Positions 49,858-57,932 of a stretch of 64,000 nt of DNA are shown piece by piece. The stretch covers positions 682,001 through 746,000 of the forward strand of contig OY969108.1 in NCBI GenBank assembly GCA_963697965.1, read 5' to 3'. How positions within the stretch are numbered: the stretch's first letter is position 1; every line of letters begins with the position of its first letter. Origin of the DNA: JAPLJC01 sp963697965. GTDB lineage: Bacteria; Desulfobacterota; Desulfobaccia; Desulfobaccales; 0-14-0-80-60-11. Below the pieces are notes generated by a model. That model worked only from the letters and a program-made list of their open reading frames with translations, did no database searches and had not been told where the DNA came from. The position numbers were made by a program, and so were the translations under genes.

Positions 49858-52800
49858 CTACCTCAAGCTTGTTAAGAGTTGACTGTCCATGAGTTTGGCA
49901 TCGATGGCCGCCAGCAACTGTTTGTCACTCCAGCCTCTGACCTCAGCCGCATTGTTCTGGCACTCGGCGGCACAGAGGCCGCATGCCTGACAGGCGGCCG
50001 CGTCGACATCGATGCATTTATCCGCCTCGTTATACGACCTCGCTCCATACGGACAGATGTTCACGCATCTCTGGCAGCGCACGCACAGGGCGTCTTTCAC
50101 CACGGAGGTGACCGCGGCCGTATGCACCTCCCGTCCGGACAGATATGTATAGGCCTTCTGGGCCGCGGCTTCGGCCTGCAGGAGCACACTCTTCAGAGGC
50201 ATCGGAGAATGGGCCGTGCCGGCCAGATAAAGTCCGACCTTCTGGAATTCGATGGGACGCCATTTTGAGTCCGCTTCGGCTAAGAACCCGTCCTCGGTCA
50301 AGGAAACACTGAAGGCCTCGGCAAGTCTCTGGTTTGACTCTTCCGGATCCACGCCGGTGGCAAGCACCACCAGATCCGCCGGCAGCTCCATCTCTTCTTG
50401 CAGGACAGGATCCGTCAATTTGACGACCGATTTGCCCTCGACCATCTCCACCTGAGGCTTATTATCCAGGCTGTAATTCATAAAAATAATCCCGGATGAC
50501 CTCGCCTGCGTATAGTACTGTTCGTAAAAGCCATAGGTCATGATATCGCGGTAAAGAATAAAGACCCGGGCCTCGGGATTTTTCTCCTTGATCTTCAAGG
50601 CATTGCCGATGGCGCCCATGCAGCAGATACGACTGCAATAGCGGCGGCCCTCCTGCTGCCGTGAACCCACACACTGGATCATCACAACATTCTCGACTTC
50701 ACTTATATCGATATCACCGCTGGCCAGGCCTTTCCTCAATTCCCCCTGGGTCAGCACCGCGTCCGAGGTCCCGTAACCATATTCGGTTGTGGCTCCCTCA
50801 TGCCCGCCCGTGGCCATGATCACTGCACCGTGATGCAGATACGTGTTTTCTCCACTATCCTTAAAGGCAAGTTTGGACTCGAAGCAGCCGAGGGTGCCGA
50901 CGGTTTTTTCAACCTCACAATCGAGATGGACCGTTATGTTTTTACTTTCGAAGACCTTTAGCTTCATATCCGTAGCCAGCGCCACAGGAGCCAGTCCATC
51001 AACCGTATGCTCCACCTGAGTACCAAGATAGCCACCCAGGTGCGCTTCCTTTTCGACAAGATGAACCGGCACCCCCCGATCCGCAAGTGAAAGGGCCGCG
51101 TGCATCCCACCGAGGCCACCCCCGATCACCAGGGCGGTCTGGTTGATCGGCAAGGTGCGCACCATAAGGTCGGTCTTAAACTTGAGCTTTTCGATATCCG
51201 ACTTGACTTCCCTGGCGGTCCGTAGTGTCCAGTCCCCGGTGGAGGGCTCGGCCATGCCTCTCCTGGCAACTCCGAACAGATCAAAGATCTCCACCAGGGA
51301 GGAGTTGAATCCTGCCTTCCTGGCAGTATTTTTTAGCTTCCGCCTGTACATGAAAGGCAGACAAGCCCCAATCAGCAACCGGTTGCAGTTGGTCTTGCCG
51401 AGGGTGTCTTGGAGAGCCGTTTCTCCATCCGCCTTGCAGAGGGAATCGATGACCTGGACGGCACCCACTCCGGGGTAACGTTTCAATTCAGCACTGAGAA
51501 GCTCATAATCGAGTCCTCTCGCACCGGCCTTTTCACCGCATTTACAGAGGGTAACCGCGACCAGAGGCAACTCCCGCCCATGGGCATCCGGCTCGGCAAT
51601 TTCCTCCTCCTGCAACCTGTCCACGCCCAAGGTGGTCAGAAATTTGGTGGCCTCGCCCGCGGCGGCAATACCGCTGGTCATGGCCTCACTGACATCCGTG
51701 AGCCCCATCAGGGAGCCGCAGAGAAACAGGCCGGGTTTACCGGCAACCCTGACCTTACTGGACTGTTCAGTAGCCAGAAGACCGCGCCCATCCAGAGGTG
51801 CATTCATCAGGTCGGCCCATTTCTTATGGGTCTCAAAGGGTACCTGGCCTGTGGACATCACTACCAGATCGAAATCCTTCACAAAGAACTCGTTGGTTTC
51901 GGGATCGAGATAACGAATGCTGAGACTGCCGTCAGGCGTGACCATAACCCCCTGTACCCTGCAGCGGATAAGCTTCACCCCATGCTCGTCGACGGCCTTA
52001 TCTCTATACTGTTGAAATCCTTTGCCAAAGGTCCGCAGGTCCATATAAAAAATGGTGGAGTCAACCCCCGGCCCGCCTTTTTCCTTGGCCAGGACGGCCT
52101 CTTTCAGAGCGAACATGCAACATATGGAGGAACAGTAGTCTCTATTCTGACGTCTGTTTCGAGATCCCATGCACTGGATCCAGGCAATGTTTTTCGCAGG
52201 CTTGCCATCGGACGGCCGTCTGATCACGTCACCCTGATAGGTTCCGGTACCGCTCAGCATCCGCTCAAAGGCAAGGGAGGTCACGACATCCGGCGATACC
52301 GCATATGACTTGGCATCCTCGAACTCCTGCGTATTATAGAGCTTCACCCCGGAAGCCAGGATTATGGAGTGGACCTCCCTGCTCTCTAATTCGTCCTGGG
52401 CCTCCAGATTGATCGCTCCGGCCTTACATACCTTGAGGCACTCACCGCAACGGGTGCAGGCCTGTTTGTCGATGAGCAGCATCTTGGGGGTATTATGAGG
52501 GACCGCCTGGTAGATTGCCTTCCGCCTTGTCAGCCCCTGGTTGAACTCATCCTCGACCTCGACGGGACAGACGTCCAGGCATGCTCCCATCTCGTTGCAG
52601 ATGGCCGGGTCGATGAAGCGGGCCTTTTTCAGGAGGCCGACCTGGTAATTCCCCCCGTCGCCTGTAACCGAGGTGATCTCCGTAAACGGCAGGATCTCGA
52701 TATTTTCATGAAACAGGCTTTTTCGCATACAGAACTGCGAGGCATACTCGCGGCCCACCAGGGGCAACATTCTGCACATGCCGCAATGGTCCGTGGGGAA

Positions 52801-52959
52801 TTGGTAATCGAGTTTGGCCAGGATGCCACCCATCTGGGGGGAATCGTCGGTCAGGACAACTTGATAGCCTGATTCAGCCAGCTCTATGGCCGCCTTGATC
52901 CCGGAGATGCCGGCGCCAGCCACCAGGACTGAGCCTGTAGGCTTCTTTTCAGCCATCAT
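49858..52959 (-). CDS. Double HdrA-like flavoprotein
   Basis: 1033 residues: two HdrA-like units in tandem. Unit 1 (about 8-470) has an FAD motif VLVAGAGISGIKAAIELAESG, FPTDHCGMCRMLP, a CNEMGACLDVCP cluster, CTRCGECLKVCKAGAI and IQCMGSRNRRQNRDYCSSICC. Unit 2 (about 485-1030) begins with the HdrA N-terminal domain (VTLCKCGE, LIGACLPFMYRR), then a second FAD motif (ALVIGGGLGGMHAALSLADRG), IQCVGSRQQEGRRYCSRICC and two C-terminal ferredoxin motifs (CVRCQRCVNICPYGA, CQACGLCAAECQNNA). HdrA carries the bifurcating FAD. Two flavins plus about five clusters in one chain suggest an electron hub between HdrBC and the FrhB/MvhD side. Confidence 0.88.
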   Translation of the reverse strand: MMAEKKPTGSVLVAGAGISGIKAAIELAESGYQVVLTDDSPQMGGILAKLDYQFPTDHCGMCRMLPLVGREYASQFCMRKSLFHENIEILPFTEITSVTGDGGNYQVGLLKKARFIDPAICNEMGACLDVCPVEVEDEFNQGLTRRKAIYQAVPHNTPKMLLIDKQACTRCGECLKVCKAGAINLEAQDELESREVHSIILASGVKLYNTQEFEDAKSYAVSPDVVTSLAFERMLSGTGTYQGDVIRRPSDGKPAKNIAWIQCMGSRNRRQNRDYCSSICCMFALKEAVLAKEKGGPGVDSTIFYMDLRTFGKGFQQYRDKAVDEHGVKLIRCRVQGVMVTPDGSLSIRYLDPETNEFFVKDFDLVVMSTGQVPFETHKKWADLMNAPLDGRGLLATEQSSKVRVAGKPGLFLCGSLMGLTDVSEAMTSGIAAAGEATKFLTTLGVDRLQEEEIAEPDAHGRELPLVAVTLCKCGEKAGARGLDYELLSAELKRYPGVGAVQVIDSLCKADGETALQDTLGKTNCNRLLIGACLPFMYRRKLKNTARKAGFNSSLVEIFDLFGVARRGMAEPSTGDWTLRTAREVKSDIEKLKFKTDLMVRTLPINQTALVIGGGLGGMHAALSLADRGVPVHLVEKEAHLGGYLGTQVEHTVDGLAPVALATDMKLKVFESKNITVHLDCEVEKTVGTLGCFESKLAFKDSGENTYLHHGAVIMATGGHEGATTEYGYGTSDAVLTQGELRKGLASGDIDISEVENVVMIQCVGSRQQEGRRYCSRICCMGAIGNALKIKEKNPEARVFILYRDIMTYGFYEQYYTQARSSGIIFMNYSLDNKPQVEMVEGKSVVKLTDPVLQEEMELPADLVVLATGVDPEESNQRLAEAFSVSLTEDGFLAEADSKWRPIEFQKVGLYLAGTAHSPMPLKSVLLQAEAAAQKAYTYLSGREVHTAAVTSVVKDALCVRCQRCVNICPYGARSYNEADKCIDVDAAACQACGLCAAECQNNAAEVRGWSDKQLLAAIDAKLMDSQLLTSLR

Positions 52960-52966
52960 TCCGCTC

Positions 52967-54097
52967 CTATTTGGCTTGACCAGTCACTTCAAACAGTTCA
53001 TCCGATTTGAATCCAGCCAACGGCTGTTCTTCAGCGAGCGCTCGTCCCGCCTGATAGTCGAATCGGGCCTGAGTCTTATCGGCACACGTTCTGAACAAAG
53101 GCATCAGATCAATATTATTGGGGCAGGCGCTCGTACACTGACCGCAACCGACACAGTAAAGGCTCATGTGGTTCATGCGGGTCAGATGATAGAACAAGGT
53201 GTCGTTAGGCATCTTCAGAGCACCGCTTTGATCTGCCCACATCATGAACTGCTCGCCGGTGTGCCGGAAGGTGTCCGTGACAAAAACACATTCCTTGCAA
53301 TAGCAGACCGGGCAGGCAACCCGGCAATTGTAGCAGTTGACACAGGGAGCCAGTTTGTCTGCCAACGCCTCAAAGGTGCTGACCTCAGCCCGAAATTCAG
53401 CAAATCTCTTATCCCTGGCCTCGGTACGCACCGCAACCAGCTTCTTCACCGCCTCGTCCCTGCCGGCAGGGGCTGCACCCGGCTTCAAGCCTGATTTTTC
53501 CAAGGCTTGCCCACCTTTTTCGGTTACGGCCTCGATGAAGACATTGCCGTTTCCCGCGCCCAGGGCGCACAATCTCATATCGACATTGTCAGCCGTGGGA
53601 AATTCACAGATCTTGCAGGCGCCGACGATATCGAAATCCGGCATGGAGGTCTTGCCGGCCTGGGCGTTCTCCAGGAAAGACTCGGATGTCCCTCCCAGCT
53701 CCTGGAATTTAACGAAATCGGTATTTTCATAACGGCCGAAACAGTCCATACCGATCAACAGGACGTCATCGAGGTTTACCTGCTTCAATTTGGCGAGCTC
53801 AACCACGGCCCGAATCTCACAGGGGCGCAGGACCATGGCAATCTTGCGGCCGGACGGCCGCGAGGTAAGCGCTGAGGCAATTTTGGCGCCGCTTACGGCC
53901 GCGATGGGGGCAAAAGGATCCACCTGGGCGGTATGCTCAGCAGAGGTAACGAGTGTAAGCCGGACCCCGTTCTTGGCCTGAGCCATCGGCACCAGGACAG
54001 CATCGACCGCGCCATTTTCAAGCAGGCCCTTGAAAAATGCGGACGCTTTCTTATTCAATTCATCTTTCTGAAAAGACAATTTTGCGAATGTAGCCAT
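52967..54097 (-). CDS. FrhB/FdhB-like Fe-S flavoprotein subunit
   Basis: 376 residues. The N-terminal two thirds resembles FrhB/coenzyme F420 hydrogenase beta and formate dehydrogenase beta proteins (KIAMVLRPCEIRAVVELAKLKQVNLDDVLLIGMDCFG, CKICEFPTADNVDMRLCALG). The C-terminal part has CVNCYNCRVACPVCYCKECVF and a ferredoxin motif CVGCGQCTSACPNNIDLMP. Relatives bind FAD and oxidise F420H2, NAD(P)H or ferredoxin, or link formate dehydrogenase to Hdr. No catalytic FdhA subunit is in the operon. It lies eight bases from the double-HdrA gene and 19 from mvhD. Confidence 0.82.
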   Translation of the reverse strand: MATFAKLSFQKDELNKKASAFFKGLLENGAVDAVLVPMAQAKNGVRLTLVTSAEHTAQVDPFAPIAAVSGAKIASALTSRPSGRKIAMVLRPCEIRAVVELAKLKQVNLDDVLLIGMDCFGRYENTDFVKFQELGGTSESFLENAQAGKTSMPDFDIVGACKICEFPTADNVDMRLCALGAGNGNVFIEAVTEKGGQALEKSGLKPGAAPAGRDEAVKKLVAVRTEARDKRFAEFRAEVSTFEALADKLAPCVNCYNCRVACPVCYCKECVFVTDTFRHTGEQFMMWADQSGALKMPNDTLFYHLTRMNHMSLYCVGCGQCTSACPNNIDLMPLFRTCADKTQARFDYQAGRALAEEQPLAGFKSDELFEVTGQAK

Positions 54098-54116
54098 TTC
54101 GGTCTTCTCCGTGTCT

Positions 54117-54545
54117 TCAAACTGCCATTTGACCCATGTTCCGAAGGGGGCTCGGCCCGAGCTGTTTCAATTTTGCAGTCATGTCAATGGCCACTTCCCT
54201 CAGCATGGTTCCCTCACTGGCGGCGATCCACCGGAGCCAGAAACGGTCGTCACCGATCCCATACTGTTTCAGAACCTCGGTGAGGTTGGCCACCCGGCGC
54301 CGTGCCTTCAGATTGCCATTGATATAATGGCAATCCCCCGGCCAACAGCCACCGATCAAGACTCCATCCGCGCCGTTCAGGAAGGCCTTGAGGACGTATT
54401 TCTGATCAACCATGCCGGTGCACATAACCCTGATGATCTTGAGGTTGGGCGGGTAGGAAAGACGTGAAGTACCGGCAAGATCGGCGGCGGTGAAGGTGCA
54501 CCAGTTACAAAAAAACGCCACTATTTGGGGTTCAAACTCGCTCAT
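54117..54545 (-). CDS. MvhD/FlxD-like [2Fe-2S] subunit
   Basis: 142 residues, the standard MvhD size. It starts PQIVAFFCNWCTFTAADLAG and continues RVMCTGMVDQKYVLKAFLNGADGVLIGGCWPGDCHYINGN, with Cys13, 16, 42, 67 and 72 as cluster ligands. MvhD delivers electrons from a hydrogenase, formate dehydrogenase or NADH module to HdrA. It lies three bases after the HdrA-GltD gene and just before the FrhB-like gene, so it probably bridges the two. No hydrogenase subunits are present in the operon. Confidence 0.93.
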   Translation of the reverse strand: MSEFEPQIVAFFCNWCTFTAADLAGTSRLSYPPNLKIIRVMCTGMVDQKYVLKAFLNGADGVLIGGCWPGDCHYINGNLKARRRVANLTEVLKQYGIGDDRFWLRWIAASEGTMLREVAIDMTAKLKQLGPSPLRNMGQMAV

Positions 54546-54548
54546 CGC

Positions 54549-57500
54549 CTAAGCTCCTTGGTGAAGTAAAAGCCCGTCTATTTCGGCAAAAATCTGTCTA
54601 TCGGTAAAGTGTCTCACCTTGGCGGCGCCGCTTGGACAAATGCCGGAGCAGCTTCCACATCCTTTACAGATAGCGCTGTTGACCTCGCTGACTCCGGCAT
54701 ACGCATTGAATTCGATGGCCGAATAAGCGCAGAGCCCGATGCAGAGTTGGCAGCCGACGCAGATGTCCGGGTCGATGCTCGATATCATGGGAGGTATCTC
54801 AACCTGACCCGCGGAGCTCAACGCCAGGCATTCCGCTGCGGCTCCCTTCGCCTGGGCCACCGTGTCCGGGATATCCTTCGGTCCCTGACAAGTCCCGGCC
54901 AGGAAGACTCCGCTCGTGGGGGTGGATACCGGCGCCAGTTTTGGATGCTCCTCCTGGAAGAATCCGTCCGAACCGATCCCTATCCCGAACTTCCGCATGA
55001 CATCGGGGGCATCCGGCCTGGCTTCCATAGCGGTGCAGAGGATAACCATGTCCACCTGGATCTCGATCAGGCGGTTGGAAAGCGTATCTTCTCCCTTAAC
55101 GGTCAGGATGCCGTTCTCATCCTCGGTGATGGAACCGGCCTTGCCTCGGATCATCTTGACTCCTTCGGCCTGGACCCTCTTGTAGAATTCCTCGTATCCC
55201 TTGCCGAAGCAGCGCATATCGATATAGAAGTTATAGATCTCGGTATCGTGCCCGCATTTATCCTTCAGCAGATGCGCATACTTAAGGGCATACATGCAGC
55301 AGGTGCGGGAGCAGTATTCATGGTAGTTTTGGTCGCGGCTGCCTATGCAATGGAGAATCGCCACGCTCTTCGGCGCCTCGGTGAACTTCAGCGGATCTTT
55401 CAGGTCACGTTTCAAGAGTTTGCCGGATGTCGGCCCGGTGGCGTTGGAAAGACGCTCGAATTCGATATTGGTAAAGACGTTCCGGTACTTGCCGTAGCCG
55501 TACTGGGTCATCTTGACCGGATTCATCGGATCGAAACCGGTGGCAATGATGATGGAGCCGACGTCGATGCTCTCTTTCTCATCGGTCATCCCGTGGTCAA
55601 TGGCGCCGGCCTTGCACTCATCGATACAGAGCTTGCACTCGCAGCAGCCGCCGCAATCGACGCAGCGGGCCGCCTCTGCCCTGGCCTGCTCCTCAGCGAA
55701 TCCCAGCTCTATTTCCCTGTAGTTGTCAAGGCGCTCGGCAACCGGAAGGAGGGGCATCTGGGCGCGGGGCCGGGACTCGACCTTTTTGGGAATCGGCTTC
55801 CAGTCGCTCCCGGCCGGTTTGGCAGGCCTGTTTTCCCCAAGCTCCTCGCCCAGCAGATACTTTTCTATGGAGATGGCTGCCTGCTGTCCCGCGGCCACCG
55901 CCTCGACGGCGATGGACGGACCGGTAAACAGGTCCCCGCCGGCAAAGATGCCCGGGAAGGTGGTCTGATAGGTCACCGGATCGGCCACCACCGTCCCCCA
56001 CCGGGTTAATTCGACCCCTTCCGTGCCTTTAAGGAAACTGCTGTTGACCTGCTGACCGATGGCCGGGATAACCATGTCACATTCGACCTCAAATTCCGAA
56101 CCCGCAACCGGTACCGGTCTCCTTCTGACGGATACATCCGGCTCCCCCAGCTCCATCTTGATGCAACGCAGCCCGGAAACCTTGCCGTTTTCGGTCAATA
56201 CCGCAGTGGGAGCCACGAGCAGTTCGAACTTGATGCCTTCTTCCTCCGCAGCCTGGATCTCATGCTTGGCGGCCGGCATCTCCGATCTGCTCCGCCGGTA
56301 CAGTATCTTCACCTCGGAGGCGCTCTGCCTCAGGGCCTCACGGGCCGAATCGATGGCCACGTCGCCACCGCCGACTACCACGACCTTCTTGCCGGTCTTG
56401 ACCGGTTTCCGGTAATTGAGAGATCCGAGATAATCGACGCCGTGCAAGACGCCTTCGGCATCCTCGTTCTCGATCTTCAGCTTCATGCTGTTCTGGGCGC
56501 CGACTGCCAGATAAACGGCCTTAAATCCTTCGTCGAAGAGACCGGCAACCGGACGCTCCTTGCCGATAGATACATTCAGCTGGATGTCCACGCCCAGCCT
56601 CTTGATATAGCCGATCTCCTGTTCCAGGATCGCGGGCGGCAAGCGGTAGTCCGGGATACCGGAACGGAGCATGCCTCCGGCAAAGGGCGCCTTTTCGAAA
56701 ATGGTCGGATGATACCCTTTTTTAGCCAGGAAATAGGCGGCGGCAAGCCCTGCCGGACCCGCACCGATGATGGCCACCTTCTCGGTTTCAGGCTTCTTTT
56801 CGATTGCCGGCAGCGGCAACGTGGCCCAATCTACCTGGTCCGCCGCGAACCGCTTCAACTGGCAGATCGCCAGCGGAGCATCGACCTCCTGCCTGCGGCA
56901 CTGGGTCTCGCAGGGGGCTGGACAGATACGGCCGAGCGTGCCGGGCAGCGGCATGTTTTCCATGATTAATTGGAGTGATTCCTGATACTTGCCTACCTTA
57001 ATCAGGGCCACAAATGCTTGAATATTGATACCGGCGGGACAGCTCTGTACGCAGGGGCCCCGATCCTTTTTGTCAATCGCATAGCGAACCGGCACAGCCT
57101 GGGGAAAGGAGATATAGATGGCCTTGCGCCTCTTCATGCCCACATCCCATTCGTTCGGGGCCTCGACCGGGCAGACCTTGGCACAATCTCCGCAACCGGT
57201 ACAGTTCGTCCCCACATAGCGGGAGCGCTTATTGACATTGACTTTAAAGTTGCCGACAAAACCGCTGACACTCTCTACCTCGGTATTGGTCAGCAGATGG
57301 ATGTTCTTGTCCTGGCCGACGGCCACCATTTTCGGCGTACCGATACAGGCCGCACAGTCCAAGGTCGGGAAGGTCTTGTCATACTGGAGCATGTGACCCC
57401 CAACTGTTGGCTGCCGTTCCACCAGGTAGACCTGATTGCCGGAGCTGGCGATATCCAGGGACGCCTGCATGCCGGCGATACCGCCCCCGACCACCAGGGT

Positions 57501-57932
57501 GTTCGGATTGACCGAGAATTTGCTCGGGAGGAGCGCACTTTGATTCGTGACCCGCATCAGACCGGCCCTGACGAGAACGATCGCCTTGGCCGTAGCCTCA
57601 TCCTCGCTTTCCGTCACCCAGGAGCCGTGTTCCCGGACACAGACCATATGAAAAGCCCGGTAGGGATTCAACCCCGCCCTCTGGCAAGCGGCCCGAAAGG
57701 TCTTTTCGTGCATGCGAGGCGAGCAGGAGGCCACCACCACATGAGTGAGGTCTCGATTCTTGATTTCCTTTTCGATGAGATCCTGTCCCGGATCCGAGCA
57801 CATAAACAGATAATCTTGGGAAACCAGGACAGCCGGAAAGGTGGCCGCATAGGCCACCACCTCCTTCACTCGGACACGAGAGGCAATGTTGATTCCGCAA
57901 TGGCAGATGAAAAACCCGATTCGCTCAGACAT
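54549..57932 (-). CDS. HdrA with an inserted GltD-type NAD(P)H-flavin module
   Basis: 1127 residues, far longer than HdrA (about 650). HdrA N-terminal domain (FFICHCGINI, ASCSPRMHEKTF); FAD motif near 144 (NTLVVGGGIAGMQASLDIA); CAACIGTPKM near 191; ferredoxin CTGCGDCAKVCP near 240. Then, inserted at about 290-740, a complete GltD/NfnB-like unit: CVQSCPAGINIQAF, RICPAPCETQC, FAD motif VAIIGAGPAGLAAAYFLA, NAD(P)H motif KVVVVGGGDVAIDSARE with YRRSRSEMPA, and GIFAGGDLFTGPSIAVEAVAAGQQAA. HdrA resumes near 754 (CVDCGGCCECKLC, HCIGSRDQNYHEYCSRTCC) and ends with two ferredoxin motifs near 1056. It should feed NAD(P)H electrons straight into the bifurcating HdrA. Eight bases overlap the upstream gene. 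Confidence 0.9.
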   Translation of the reverse strand: MSERIGFFICHCGINIASRVRVKEVVAYAATFPAVLVSQDYLFMCSDPGQDLIEKEIKNRDLTHVVVASCSPRMHEKTFRAACQRAGLNPYRAFHMVCVREHGSWVTESEDEATAKAIVLVRAGLMRVTNQSALLPSKFSVNPNTLVVGGGIAGMQASLDIASSGNQVYLVERQPTVGGHMLQYDKTFPTLDCAACIGTPKMVAVGQDKNIHLLTNTEVESVSGFVGNFKVNVNKRSRYVGTNCTGCGDCAKVCPVEAPNEWDVGMKRRKAIYISFPQAVPVRYAIDKKDRGPCVQSCPAGINIQAFVALIKVGKYQESLQLIMENMPLPGTLGRICPAPCETQCRRQEVDAPLAICQLKRFAADQVDWATLPLPAIEKKPETEKVAIIGAGPAGLAAAYFLAKKGYHPTIFEKAPFAGGMLRSGIPDYRLPPAILEQEIGYIKRLGVDIQLNVSIGKERPVAGLFDEGFKAVYLAVGAQNSMKLKIENEDAEGVLHGVDYLGSLNYRKPVKTGKKVVVVGGGDVAIDSAREALRQSASEVKILYRRSRSEMPAAKHEIQAAEEEGIKFELLVAPTAVLTENGKVSGLRCIKMELGEPDVSVRRRPVPVAGSEFEVECDMVIPAIGQQVNSSFLKGTEGVELTRWGTVVADPVTYQTTFPGIFAGGDLFTGPSIAVEAVAAGQQAAISIEKYLLGEELGENRPAKPAGSDWKPIPKKVESRPRAQMPLLPVAERLDNYREIELGFAEEQARAEAARCVDCGGCCECKLCIDECKAGAIDHGMTDEKESIDVGSIIIATGFDPMNPVKMTQYGYGKYRNVFTNIEFERLSNATGPTSGKLLKRDLKDPLKFTEAPKSVAILHCIGSRDQNYHEYCSRTCCMYALKYAHLLKDKCGHDTEIYNFYIDMRCFGKGYEEFYKRVQAEGVKMIRGKAGSITEDENGILTVKGEDTLSNRLIEIQVDMVILCTAMEARPDAPDVMRKFGIGIGSDGFFQEEHPKLAPVSTPTSGVFLAGTCQGPKDIPDTVAQAKGAAAECLALSSAGQVEIPPMISSIDPDICVGCQLCIGLCAYSAIEFNAYAGVSEVNSAICKGCGSCSGICPSGAAKVRHFTDRQIFAEIDGLLLHQGA

